A stretch of 64,000 nucleotides of DNA from Marchantia polymorpha subsp. ruderalis (lineage: Eukaryota; Streptophyta; Marchantiopsida; Marchantiales; Marchantiaceae): the NCBI GenBank assembly GCA_037833965.1, contig AP031355.1, positions 10,317,501 to 10,381,500 of the forward strand, given 5' to 3'. Below the pieces are notes generated by a model. It ran no database searches, had not been told where the DNA came from, and was given only the letters and a program-made list of their open reading frames with translations. Made by a program: the position numbers and the translations under genes. Shown piece after piece: positions 1 through 10,967 of this stretch (position 1 is the first letter of the stretch; each line of letters starts with the position of its first letter).

Positions 1-2100
1 CCACTACAGCGTCAGTTCACGTATTTCTATGGTCCGATTGCATGCTTACCTTACTGCTGGGAGGTCTTCAACCTCGCTCACAACAGCAGACTTTGAAACG
101 AGATGAACTTTGAATGAAATTGCCGCAGAATTCAACAAAAGAATAGACAGGTTGAATCTGATCTTAGTGTCAGCACGTTCGATCAAGTTTCGAATGTTCA
201 GTAATCGCTCTGAATAACGAAGCCAGAAGATCCAGCCTGAAAATGGAAATTTCCTTCTTCTTCCATTTCCTTAAACCCAACATGTATACGTGCCGTGGAC
301 TTAGCTTACGAGTTCCAAGTGGACTTAGCTTACGAGTTCCAATATGTTTGCCACTCCATCGGAATTTCGGCTTCTTACTCTGTAATACTCGACAACGGCT
401 TCTTCAGCGGCGTTCATCAACCTCTGGGATATTTAAGTTGTTACATTCTTTGTCGTCGCCTGCTGCTTACTTTTCCTGGAAACAATCACCTTCTTGGGGC
501 CAGTTTCAAAATTTCCTCTGTATGGAATCAGATGTCTCCGAACTCTGCTCATGTCCACATGCCCAATGATAACAATTCGAATTACAGTCCAGGCTCGACT
601 CGTCAGCGCCTATTAACTGAGAAGTCAAGCACATGACAGTGCCGAGGCTCTTCCACTCTGAGGTTCTCATCTCAAATTTCGGGTGGGTACACCCGAAATT
701 TGAGAATGTTAGTCCACAGAAGTTCGACTGCCGGTATAATCCTGGACACCACGTGCACATAATTCTGCCATAGCGAATCCAATCCAACAGAGAAAGAGAA
801 ATGCGTAAAGTTCTCGCCTCTGATATGATCGATGCCCACCCATCAAAAAATATTCGGAAGAGACATTGCTGCTGCTAAGGCACAGGGCGGATGATCCACA
901 GGCTGCGCATGAGCAAAACAGAGACGGCGCACTCGAACTGTATGCCGGGGAAGCAATCTACACTTCGTTGGACGCGTGACCGAATGAACCTGTTCTTCAA
1001 ATAAACTCAGCAGGCATCCAACACATTCACCGGGCTACCGAAGGCTTCTTATTTGCGGCCACCTGTAACCTTTCTCTTCCTACTGCCAGGGGACCCTTTG
1101 AGCAGCACCAACTTCGACGCAGAGTCATCCTGTTGATCGGCAGCGCACACATCTGCGGAATCTGCAAGTCCCTGGTCAGAGAGGGACCGAGAATCCACTG
1201 CTGGTGCTCTTCGATGTTCGCCGGTCGGTCCACGCTATCGAAGATGGTAGCCCGACGCAAAGCCCCGCGGAGTCACTCGGCATCAATGTGTTCCACACTG
1301 CTGCACCCCGCCACGCTCCCTCAAGCGCTCCGGCGTCCTGCGAAACACGGTTTGCGCATTATGTATGAGTCTGTGGAAGGCGAGGGAGCCCCCACTTGCC
1401 ATCGCCGCTCTCGGAAGCTCGTCCGCAAGTGCCTCGGGCCTTCGCGGCGACATCGTCGCCCCTGCGCAGAAGCAGCGCTGCGGGCGGGGCCATTTCGCAC
1501 GTTCTCATCGTGCGTCCAGCATCGCCTGCACTGCACTGACGCTCCGGGCCCTCTTTCCCCGCACTCGCGGCGAAGCTCCGACGCTCCCATCCTCAAACAG
1601 GCGGTGGGCCCCCCCCATCCCCCAAATCTCCACGTGCGCGCATTTTCCCCTCGTTCTTCACGGTCGTCCGCTCTTCCCCCGTCCCTCTCTCTCTCTCAAA
1701 CGCACGCAATTCCCCCGCTGCTCTTCTCGATCGAACATTCTTCACCTCATTCCTCGAATCGCTTGCCCTCGAGTCGATCTGATTGTACGGAAGTTCCTTT
1801 GTTATTTTCCGGTTGTCGAAAGGTTCTTTCGAGGTCCGCATCTTATCCGGCTGCGGCACGCCGTAAAAGGGAGGGGAAACGTCCGGTTGGAGAACGTTAC
1901 GATAAAGAGAGGACTCTTGACAAACCCACGGCGGTCGGGTTTCTGGAGGAGCCTCGTATTCGTTACCCGCACGCACGTGGCAAAGGCACACACGTAACGA
2001 GCGGACGTTAGTTGCTTCCTTGCCGCTGCCACCGCTCGGCCTCATTTGTAACAGATCTCTATCACACGAAAGTCGCCACGTGGTAACGTCCACCAGTTTC
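1..2100. other. Left-end segment without a recognised gene; GC-rich patch at 1040-2090
   Basis: I find no family I recognise on either strand. From about 1040 to 2090 the sequence becomes GC-rich, and overlapping open frames run on both strands. The longest spans 1133-2011 on the plus strand, is Arg/Ser/Pro-rich and has no early ATG. This looks like a GC-rich promoter or leader rather than a protein: the frames are compositionally biased, and CT runs occur near 1680-1700. It may be the 5' region of a gene lying off the left edge. Confidence 0.4.
671..704. repeat. Perfect 15-bp hairpin
   Basis: Bases 671-685 are the exact reverse complement of 690-704, with a four-base loop. No T-rich tail or gene end accompanies it, so I call it only an inverted repeat. 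Confidence 0.8.
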
Positions 2101-2389
2101 AGTTCTTTGTTAAATAAACATGTGCTCGTGAAGATGTCAAAAGGAGCAAGGAGAAGGCGCGTTCATCGCCTCAACTTGTGTACTCTTCAATGACTTGCTC
2201 AATTTGATTCAGTTTCCCCATTTCAAATGAAAATAAAAGCTGCACTATTAATCAATGTCTATATATATGCCATAATTTTTTAAAAAACTGTTCTAGAAAT
2301 GTAGAGATTAGAGTGACTTATAAAATTATTGTAAAGAAATTATATTTTTTCGTAGCTTGTGATTTATAAATTTAGGGATGTTATTAAAG

Positions 2390-2790
2390 AATGCTATTAT
2401 TTATTGTTCTAGTATTCTTGTCACTAGCTAGGGTTCTCTTTTATGTTGGATTGTTAGTATTGTATTTTTCAACATTTTGACACTTTGGTATCTATTTACC
2501 ATTTGAATATATATAATATTTTAATCATTATAGATATTAACAAATTTTGTCATCAAATTATTAGGTCATGTGTTTATTATTTGTGCTAAATATATTGATA
2601 TTAGAGATGTTCATAAAATTATTGCACATAATTTCTGTTACAATTTAAATATTATAATTTAGGTTGTTATTTTAGAGATGTTACTAATCATCGTTCTAAT
2701 GCTCTAGCACTAGCCAAGAGATCTCTGCTTGAGGATCGAGTGGACGACTTATTCTGTGTTTTTTAATATTTTGACCCTTTGGGTACCGGG
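2390..2790. repeat. Old direct duplication in AT-rich DNA
   Basis: Two diverged copies of one segment lie at about 2395-2490 and 2690-2780. Each holds a short run reading roughly GTTCTAGTnnTCTnGnCACTAGC, followed by a TTTTTCAACATTTTGAC-like run and a GGTA. They sit just outside the 5' LTR of the Copia element and may be remains of an older repeat that the element landed in. Confidence 0.4.
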
Positions 2791-2872
2791 AGCTTGATGT
2801 ATTAACATTAATATCTTAAACTTAACTAATTTCATGTTTTTACACAAGTTCAATCTCAATAACTTTTATTTC

Positions 2873-3090
2873 TGTTGAGATAACCGATCTCTAATAATAA
2901 AGTGGGTTTACCCTAACCCTAAGAAGTACCGAGACTTCTAACCGACAGTCTCTTTATTGATAAAGGGTCATTCAATATACTTTACTTTGAAAGTATTTAC
3001 TGGGAGTGCTGTTGAGAGAGAGATAGATCCGATAGCATTGTTTCTTTTGTCATAATATTTTGTTCTCTTTCAGTTTTCCTTCTCGCAACA
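2873..3090 (+). repeat. 5' LTR of the Copia element (218 bp)
   Basis: It starts TGTTGAGA and ends TCTCGCAACA, giving TG...CA termini. It matches the 3' LTR throughout but lacks two segments present there: a second copy of the GGGTTTACCCTAACCCTA block and a stretch of about 55 bp after AAAGGGT. Confidence 0.85.
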
Positions 3091-3577
3091 TCTTATCAGC
3101 ACGCTCGCTCCTGTTAGCTTTTTGTTTGCACCTGTCAGTTTTCTATTTTCACTTGTCAGTTTATGATTGACATCCAACAGGGCATTGTATCGCGTGAAGA
3201 AGGGCTGAAAGATCGTCAATGACTTTGTGTTCTTGGTCTAGAGCTTGGTGATAGGTTTCTTTGTTGGCGGGTGAGCTCGTTATGGAGTGTGTGGCAATGA
3301 TTCAGATTTTGACGCATTTAGAGCGCCATCTTTGCTATAGTTGCTACTTTTCCATTGAGAATACGGTGTCTTGCTGATCTTGTCTTGCTTCCTTCATCTT
3401 GTTGCTCTCTGGCACTCTTTGAAATGTCATTCTCTCCATCTATACTTTCTCATCCATAGTCTCCATCTCATCTCTCTTTCCCACTCGTACCTTTGGCGAT
3501 TCTTTTGTACACAAGTACCTGAGAATCTTGTGTACAAAGGAGTCTTCTTGTTCATAGAGTAGATAGTAAGATTAACT

Positions 3578-4460
3578 ATGACAATAGAAGCACAATCCAA
3601 GTACAGCAGAATCACTCCGGTCTACTTCAAACCTTTAGCACACGATGGAACAAATTTTTTGGATTGGCACTTCAACATAAGTACGTATCTTTCCGCCGAA
3701 GAACTGACATACACATTGCACCCGAACTTGGAGAAACAGAATAAGCCGGCGCACAAGTGGTATACACTGTTGGTACTTCGTCAACACCTCAACCCGTCAT
3801 TACGGATGTAATACATACACAAGGAGAACCCGACAATCCTATGGGCGGCACTCGAATCACGCTTCCAACATGAAGAAATGATCATCCTACCACAAGCCTG
3901 GACTAATTGATTGAGTCTCTTAGTACTCGACTTCCTAAATTTTCATAGTTATGATTCAGAACAGCACCGTATCATTGCCCAGCTCCGCATTTTGTGGTCA
4001 GAGCATCACCAACGCTGATATGATAGATAAAACACTTTCAACTTTTCCTCCTGCATGTGCCATCTCATCGCAGCAATATCACAATATGAAATTCACCAAG
4101 CATGTTGATCTAATGCGATACTTGATGATTGCTGAAAAGCAACAACTCATACTGAAGACGGCCTAGACTCAACATGCAAGAGAAATTCACAATACGGAGG
4201 CCTTGAAGCACATTAAGACCAGCTCAACTTCAAGATCCGGAGGTACAAACAACTAATCTCATGATCCTGCTACATCCAAACACACATCACGAGGAAATTG
4301 AAGGCACAACCCATCCAACAGGTATCAGCAATATGACAACAAACCTTCTCAATCTCAATCTTGATTTCAGTCTCAGTCACCGTTGTCTCTTGAGATCAAG
4401 AATAATTGTCGTAAGTGTGGTAGACTTGGTTATCAGGCACGCAATTGTCACGCTAGCAAG
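3578..4460 (+). pseudogene. Copia gag remnant with altered zinc knuckle
   Basis: The ATG at 3578 opens a gag frame. Residues about 17-45 carry the Copia gag motif (DGTNFLDWHFNISTYLS), which in intact elements begins the capsid-like RNA-binding protein. An in-frame stop follows at 3809-3811, after 77 codons, and coding-like sequence (LWAALESRF) continues beyond it, broken by further stops and frame changes. At 4407-4448 a CCHC zinc knuckle can be read as CRKCGRLGYQARNC, in which the usual histidine is tyrosine. The protein is therefore both truncated and impaired in its RNA-binding motif. Confidence 0.85.
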
Positions 4461-4492
4461 TACAAATGTGACATGTATCAAGAATTCAGTCC

Positions 4493-6245
4493 TTGAAAGT
4501 TGCGCGACGAGAGTCTCATATTGTAGATGCTTCGTCTCTCACATTTACGGAGTTAGATCCAGAAAACTATATGGTAACGCGTCATGGTACTATCAACAAG
4601 GACAATATCGCGCTACTTGATAATGCATCCACCGTTTTGATTTTCAAAAACCATACTTACTTTGAATTCCAAACTCAAAACGAGTCGTGGCAATCTTGGG
4701 ACATACTCACAATCGCATGAATGCAAAATTTAGTGTTCAGTGAGGGCCAGACAACAATAGTCTTGCCCGGAGAGTCCCTCTCAACTACGAACGGGCAATG
4801 TATGCCGCCGGCGCCCCCCCCCCTCCCCCCAAGAGTCTGATCAGCTATCGGGGTTTACGAGCCTACTATATCCACGCCTCCACGACGGTGGAGTGCGGCG
4901 AAGAGATACTACAACTCGGGCGTGGAACGGCGATACTCGCTACCGCTAATACAAGATTCTAATCTCAGGAGTTAATCCCACCCATACGGGTGCAAGGAAG
5001 ATGCAACTTGCCTATGCGCAGCCCATTTTGGGCGCTAGCCCTACCTAACTGGGTAAGTAAGAGGCCACCGCTTGCAGTACGCGACCAAGCCTACCTTGTG
5101 AAGGTGCCGCCATATCTTCCATGACAACAAACGCCAGAGCGGATTTGTGGCATAGCCGACTTGGACACCCGGGAACTACTATGATGAGGAGGATGATACC
5201 GCTCCTTACCGACAATGAGATGTGCACTAGCGACGCTGAGCATGTTCGAGAATGCCCAGCATGCATCCAAGGGAAATTGATCAAACGACCTTCAACTAGA
5301 TGCTCGCACCATTGCATCGTCTTCAAGGTGATTGGTGTGACTCAATCAGTCCAACATCAGACAAAACATCATATTGCCTTGGACTCCAGATTACTCATCT
5401 TGCAGATAGAAGTATGCTTTTTCATCAACAAACTTATGCTCGCAAGCTTCTCAAGACGTTCAACATGGACAACGCGAATGCCCTATCAGCACCTATGATA
5501 GGGAGGAGCAAGACTAACGATGATCCCTATCGTCCTTCTGAACCCGAGGAGTAGGAGTTGAACAAACCAAAGTATCTAGCAACAGTCGGCGCATTCCTCC
5601 ACTTGGCGACAAATACTCGACCAGACATCAGTTTTGCCGTCAGCGTCATCGTCCGTCACAGCCAACGTCTAACAGCACGACACTAGCAAGGCATCAAGAA
5701 TCTCCTCATGTACATTCGAGGAACAGAAGATCTCGTTCTTCATTTTCGCCGCGGCCTGAATGATATTATAGACTATGCCGACTCTGGATTCAAATCAGAT
5801 CAAAGAACTGACAAGTGCCAAACAGGCTACATCTTCATAAAAAATGGAGCACCCATTTGTTGAAGATCCACGAAACAAACAATCACGACAACTTCAAAAA
5901 ATCATGCTGAGCTTCTTGCGTTTCACAAGGCAGCTTGAGAAGCAGTGTGGCTTCACACCATGGAGACCGCTATATCTGAGATGGCTGGATTTCCACTCCC
6001 GGAGAAGCCAACAACAATTTTTGAAGATAACGTAGCTTGTATTGAACAAGTATCTTCTGGTTTCATCAAGTCAGACCGTGTCAAGCATGTCAGTCCTCAT
6101 TTGTTCAACTACACGCAAACCTCACGGAGACGAGCCAGATTGCAATGCGAAAGATAGCTTCAGCGGAGAACATCACGGATATACTTACCAAGGCATTACC
6201 AGCTCCGTAACATCAAAAACTGATAGCTGTAGCAGGGATGTGGAC
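4493..6245 (+). pseudogene. Copia pol remnant: protease, pre-integrase, RT tail and RNase H
   Basis: A protease-like stretch reads LLDNASTVLIF near 4611-4643. From about 5121 the GAG-pre-integrase domain is clear (DLWHSRLGHPGTTMMRRM, then CPACIQGK). The frame then jumps at about 5300-5380 to the C-terminal end of reverse transcriptase (MLFHQQTYARKLLKTFNM). It continues through LATNTRPDISFAVSV (about 5607-5650) to an RNase H region (DYADSGFKSD, then EDNVACIEQVSSGFIKSD). The integrase DDE core and the YVDD-bearing half of the reverse transcriptase are absent. Stop codons interrupt at about 5553, 5685 and 5863. A poly-C tract near 4817-4835 and unusual sequence up to 5110 lie between the protease and pre-integrase parts; I cannot place that segment. 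Confidence 0.85.
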
Positions 6246-6357
6246 TTTATCAAAACTTATAGACAATAGTTGAATTAGAAAGCGAACGATGACTCCACTC
6301 TTTTTCTTCAATCTCCTTGAAGTTTTTTAATGAGGAAGTTCATTGTTCCGGGAGGAG

Positions 6358-6673
6358 TGTTGAGATAACCGATCTTTAATAATAGAGAGGGTTTACCCTA
6401 ACCCTACCTATAGATTATCTCTAATGATATGCAGGGTTTACCCTAACCCTAAGAAGTATCGAGACTTCTAACTGACAGTCTCTCTATTAATAAAGGGTAC
6501 ACTAACACTCACTTCCATATACGTATGGTATTGTAACACCCTCCTCCATGGTGGTCATTCAATATACTGTACTTTGAGAGTATTTACTGGGAGCATTATT
6601 TAGAGAGAGATCGGAGAGCATTGTTTCTTTTGTCATAGTATTTTGTTCTCTTTCAGTTTTACTTCTCGCAACC
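6358..6673 (+). repeat. 3' LTR of the Copia element (about 316 bp)
   Basis: It opens TGTTGAGATAACC directly after the polypurine tract at 6350-6357. It contains a local duplication of the GGGTTTACCCTAACCCTA block (about 6388-6450) and an extra stretch at about 6498-6555, so it is some 100 bp longer than the 5' LTR. The end near 6673 is approximate because the last bases differ from the 5' copy. Confidence 0.8.
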
Positions 6674-7262
6674 AGTTACATTCTTGCAGTTGAGTACTCT
6701 GACCAAATTTGTATGTGCTACCTCGATATCTTCAGATCAATTATTTTCACGTTTCGTAGAGAAGAAGGAAAAGAGACCAAGCGTTTAGAATGAAGGCCTC
6801 ATCTTCTTGTCCAGTGTGAGACGAGAACACAAAGTGACAAGGCTTCATGTGGGGAAGGGGGTTAATGGGGGCAAGTGGATAGAGCAAAAGGTTCATGACA
6901 TGGAGGGAGATCCATGATGCGTGCACGAGGGGACCAAGCTCGATGTCGAACACTCTTTGTTCCTCCACGCACTCATCACACTCCCTTGACCGAATGAGAA
7001 ACACAAGGAACGCTCAAGTACTTTCCCGGAATCCAAGCCATGAAGTGTTCTCGAGCTCATCTACCGCGAAATTCGAGCGCAAAAGAAGAACAGTCCGCAG
7101 TTGTCACTCGGTAGGAATTGGTCGGACATCCTGATCGCTAGAAGAATGAACCGGTCGATCCGTAGGAACCCTCCGAAGACGATGCGAGCGATCTAATTTC
7201 TGCCTTTCCAAGCGACCGAGACTTGCTCCGGAGGCTGATGGTGTCCGCTGTGACATCACCAT

Positions 7263-7307
7263 CAATTGGGAATGGGCCCAAGGGCTCGTCGGGCCCATTC
7301 CCAATTG
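7263..7307. repeat. Perfect 17-bp hairpin
   Basis: Bases 7263-7279 (CAATTGGGAATGGGCCC) are repeated exactly in reverse complement at 7291-7307, with an 11-base spacer. It has no visible gene context. Confidence 0.85.
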
Positions 7308-7396
7308 CGCAATATAAGCGCGTGTTCATTGTGGAAAATGTTGACCCAGTTTGGCTTCTTGTGCCTTTTGTCGCACACGGGGGCCATGGCGAGTCA

Positions 7397-7474
7397 CAGA
7401 CAGACGAGGATTTGAAAACACGCAGTGAGCTCGAGCTGGAGCTCACCGCGTGAATACAAATTCTCGTCTGTCTG
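7397..7474. repeat. Near-perfect long inverted repeat
   Basis: The arms begin CAGACAGACGAGGATTTG and end with the complement (CAAATTCTCGTCTGTCTG). A few mismatches interrupt arms of about 36-38 bases around a GAGCTCGAGCTGGAGCTC centre. The core CTCGAGCTGGAG is repeated directly at about 7476-7490. Confidence 0.75.
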
Positions 7475-7730
7475 CAGCTCGAGCTGGAGATCACTGCGTT
7501 TGCGTTTGGCCGTGTCTGTGGGGCCGAAGCATGTCCGCTGCCACCAAGGCAGGATCTCCTCGCGCCATGAAGTTGCCCGCACGCCGGCAACTTGATGTTG
7601 CTGTCGTGAAGCAGGAATCTGCTTTGTCTGGGAGGACCAAGGTAAGAGCGTCGAGTTCGGAAGAGTTTGGCGACCGGAAACAGGATTCAATTGGTGAGGT
7701 TCAGAGAATGGACGTGCTCGAACGAGCTTG

Positions 7731-7958
7731 ATGGAGACGCAGCGATGTCCTTTGCTGAAGATTGTAGACCATAACTTTCATCTTCATCCATTCCTTCGGC
7801 ATCGTGTCTATCCTGCCTTCAGGACGCATGATCTTCGTCGAATTCCTCATGTTGACGTGACAAAGCTTACAAGCTTATTGCAGGTACAGGTTGAAGCATC
7901 TCAGCATGGGAGTGAACAAGAAAGGCATCCACGCCCAGCGATTTCTGATAGGAGTTAG
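7731..7958 (+). CDS. Short hypothetical ORF (75 aa)
   Basis: An ATG-initiated frame of 75 codons is rich in His and Arg and has no domain, signal peptide or membrane segment that I recognise. Nothing around it identifies a promoter or splice signals. It may be a chance ORF; I list it only because it is the one ATG-started frame of this length near 7.7 kb that does not overlap the inverted repeats. Confidence 0.12.
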   Translation: METQRCPLLKIVDHNFHLHPFLRHRVYPAFRTHDLRRIPHVDVTKLTSLLQVQVEASQHGSEQERHPRPAISDRS

Positions 7959-7974
7959 ATTTTAATACTCTAAT

Positions 7975-10150
7975 TGCTGCCTTACCAGCAAATAGAGTGA
8001 TTTCGTTGAGCGTATGCACAGGTCAGGTAATAATCACCAGCCTGCGGAGCACGAGCTTCCTCGGGTAACTGTGAAATCAATCTCCAACTTCTGCAATTCT
8101 TTTTGTTAGAGAGGACGCTTTCGACGTGATTCCCAACTACCCGTCGAAGAAATAACTGAACGAGCTTAAAGGTCAAGGCGAAGCTTTTTCTACCATCAAC
8201 TCTAACCCAGATTGTTGTTGTACGAGTGCATACACGTACGCAGTGTGTGTCAGGGAGAAATGCTGGGCTCTGTATTGGCAAGTGAGACATCGTGAGATCT
8301 GATAGAGTCCCCGATGAGTACTGTTATAGTGTAGGTGATAACTGCTTACAATTACCTCTTCCCACTTCCGGCCTTGTGTCCGGAACTTTGAATCACCTGT
8401 CTCGCCAATAAGTAAATAGCTCCATTCACGTGAAAAGTGAATGAGGCTACTTCATCCAGGCGTTGTCAAAGCCTTCACAGTGCACATATGGGAGGCTAGG
8501 CAAAAGGTAAATTCAGTTCCTCAATGTCCCGAACATAAACGACGAGTGCCTGATTATAGATGTCAGTATATATTCTTTCTATTGCTTTGATTCTAGTGAT
8601 GCTTGACGTTAACATAATCTTCAGTGCTCATCCGTCATCTCATGTGGTTAAGATCATACGAAAGACTCGCTATGCAACTTACAGATATGTCATTGAACGA
8701 ATTTTGACAAAGAGCAGTTGATAAACAGACTGGTGTCAATTCTCAGAGTCGCAGACGTATGCCATCGTTTGACAGGCAGGACAAACGTCTACCCTGTGTC
8801 CCGGATTTGTAAACTCAGCTCGTTGTTATGTAGTGTCTGAAGATGAGTTAGGCACTGTTATCAGCGAACAGTTTGTCTGCACATCGAAGTTTACATTACA
8901 AAACACTTTTTTAATAGGCAATCATGAGACTTCCAAACCTATATGATTTTAAAAAGTCATGGATACGAATTTTCTTCAGGAAAATTCGTATCTATCCGTA
9001 CCAGAAATCTTTAGAGGCACATTATATCGTGAATTGATATCCTCACGAGGGTGTTCGCTTTTAGATTGAAACTCATCCACTTGCTTATGGAATGAAGTAC
9101 AACAGCATCTAAGAAGTCGTCAAAGTTCAACTTTTTAGGATACTAAAACATACATATTGCAGCACAGGGCAACTAACTAACACACGACTTGCCGGTCCCG
9201 TAGGGTCCTCGGCTTGAGAATCAAAGCCGGTTCAAGATACAGTTGGATGTGCTGGTGTACTCTGTTGTTGAGAGAGCCCCCAAATGAAGATTCGCAGACT
9301 GACATTAAGTGATTATTGACTGCACATACTTGATGAATGAAGTACCGTACAGACAAGTATTGGGGCAGGATGTCACATGCTTAGCCTGCTACACATTCAA
9401 TAATGCTCGAAAGACTTGCGTGAATTTACAACTAATCAGACTACAGCATTTTTCTGAGTACCGCGCTGCAGTCTTTGATTCAGACACATGATCAACTGGT
9501 GATCATGAATTATGTTGTCATTACATGAGCCCGAAATTTCCCAAAGCCTCACGGTATTCACTTGAACACAGTATCTTTGAATCCTGTTGTAGTGGAGGAG
9601 CACCTCGATAATCATGTTGTTCTTTTGTATGTGCCTGGATCCGATGACTCATTCGTTCAAAAGTTTCAGGAGGTCGATTCCTCCTGTGACAGAGGCCCAC
9701 CTTTCGACTTCTCTCTGTTTTACCAGATGCCATAATAAGGTTCCCTCCTGCAGGACGTGTAGAGTTTCACGTAGGACAGAATGAACTGCTGTTCTTGTGG
9801 GAGAGGGCTTCATGCATGAGAATCTTGTACCGAGGAGGGAATCAAAGAATCACAGTCACATCACATCACGACAGGGTTCTGAATCAGTCTTCCAAATCAT
9901 GAATCTCTCTATAGGTAGACAGATGGATAATTCGCCCCGAACTCAGGAGTCCGTGTGACTGATGTCCTGCCCTCTATCGGCCGAGCCAAAGATATTTTTG
10001 GACATCGAGCATATCTAGTATGTCGTAATATAACATGACTCTCTTATCATGTACTCTGAGGACCCGCCAATTTTAATAAACATGTACTTCGACGACAAGA
10101 GGGAGGGACAGATTTAGAACGATAGCCCACGTTCAGCACTTTACACAGGA
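7975..10150. other. Intergenic stretch with no supported gene; small hairpin at 8962-8992
   Basis: No convincing coding frame was found on either strand. A 13-bp perfect inverted repeat (GATACGAATTTTC with its complement, five-base loop) lies at 8962-8992. The remaining sequence is of mixed composition. Confidence 0.5.
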
Positions 10151-10178
10151 CTTCGATTTGTATTCCAGACAGGTGCAA

Positions 10179-10198
10179 CGAAAACGAAACGCACATGC
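10179..10198 (+). promoter_or_regulatory. 20-bp motif shared with the LAQH3 promoter
   Basis: CGAAAACGAAACGCACATGC matches 25855-25874 at 19 of 20 positions. It lies 329 bp before the LAQH1 start; the other copy lies 258 bp before LAQH3. A partial inverted version (TTTTTCGTTTCGCG) is at about 10300-10313. Identity over 20 bp at similar positions before two paralogs suggests either a transcription factor site or residual homology from duplication. Confidence 0.45.
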
Positions 10199-10526
10199 AG
10201 AACAATCACTGCTTCTGTTAGTACGATCCCAGTCACACTCGAAAAGCACTGGCAGCTTTGCTGAGACTGCTCCGCCTGCTTATCCTACTGTAGCCTGTGT
10301 TTTTCGTTTCGCGAACAATGTGGGAGGATGTGAGACATGACGCTTCTCCGGGCTTCAGCAGATCCAGAATTGGTCTTCAGGCTGCTCGGGTTTGTTACAG
10401 TCAAAACTCCCTGGTGCTAGGTACATAGAGAAGTGTAGGCCATGTTTGCACCTCCATTTCAGACGCTGATGTTGCTGGAAATGTTTTGAGCATCCATGCC
10501 TGGATCCAGCCTTCTTTCTTTCCGGG

Positions 10527-10967
10527 ATGTCTCCATATCCATTGCAGCAAACGAGCCCCATGTGTGAAACAGGTGAAGGTAAAATCAACTTGCCTCGGAT
10601 GCGAAGAACCAGATGCTTCCTGGATAGTCGTGCTCTTGTGACGATTGAGACGACACCTGAACGCGAGCGGGACCTCGATGGGGAGGAAAAGTCGATCATG
10701 AATCCGAGATTTCATGGCAAGAGAGTTGGTTCTTTACTCAAACTGATCGGACAGCTACGGCAGCACCAGCGGCATCCCTCGTCATCTAAGCTGGAAATTT
10801 CAGATACTGCTGTAGAAGGTCGTCATCTGCATCATGTTCAAGCACGTCGGTTGAGGGTGTTGTTGGTCTTGGCTCAGCACTTGGACAATATAGCCGACGG
10901 AAATAGCTGTACCAGCAAGAGTAGCAGTATCTCATGCAAGGAATTTATACATTGGGAATCAGCTTAG
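10527..10967 (+). CDS. LAQH family member 1, unknown function (146 aa)
   Basis: This is the most diverged of four related genes in the window. From the ATG at 10527 it encodes 146 residues in one exon. Block A (residues about 64-75, GKRVGSLLKLIG) and block B (residues 103-121, HVQARRLRVLLVLAQHLDN) match the paralogs. It lacks the C-terminal LSxL motif found in the other three, and ends instead in a Ser-rich tail and FIHWESA. The N-terminal half (Arg- and Glu-rich, residues 24-58) does not align well, so a later start (for example Met25 or Met58) is possible. No TATA box is evident. There is no signal peptide or membrane segment. Function is unknown; two amphipathic, Arg/Leu-rich helices suggest a protein- or nucleic-acid-binding role, which is inference. 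It could be decaying. Confidence 0.55.
   Translation: MSPYPLQQTSPMCETGEGKINLPRMRRTRCFLDSRALVTIETTPERERDLDGEEKSIMNPRFHGKRVGSLLKLIGQLRQHQRHPSSSKLEISDTAVEGRHLHHVQARRLRVLLVLAQHLDNIADGNSCTSKSSSISCKEFIHWESA

Larger units (their letters stand above)
2873..6673 (+). mobile_element. Broken Ty1/Copia LTR retrotransposon
   Basis: Two related terminal repeats (2873-3090 and 6358-6673) begin with TGTTGAGATAACCGATCT and bracket gag and pol remnants on the plus strand. After the 5' LTR, TTATCAGCACGC resembles the usual Copia initiator-Met tRNA primer site. Just before the 3' LTR, GGGAGGAG is a good polypurine tract. The order is gag, zinc knuckle, protease remnant, GAG-pre-integrase, end of reverse transcriptase and RNase H, so this is Copia order. 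The integrase core and most of the reverse transcriptase are missing, and the frame carries many stops. I could not identify a clear target-site duplication. The element cannot make its own proteins. Confidence 0.9.

Noticed and set aside
1133..2011. 292-codon plus-strand frame in the GC-rich patch
   Set aside because: No early ATG, biased Arg/Ser/Pro composition, and equally long frames on the other strand; no motif recognised.
2903..2920. CCCTAACCCT as an interstitial telomere
   Set aside because: It is a single short run inside each LTR of the Copia element, not an array.
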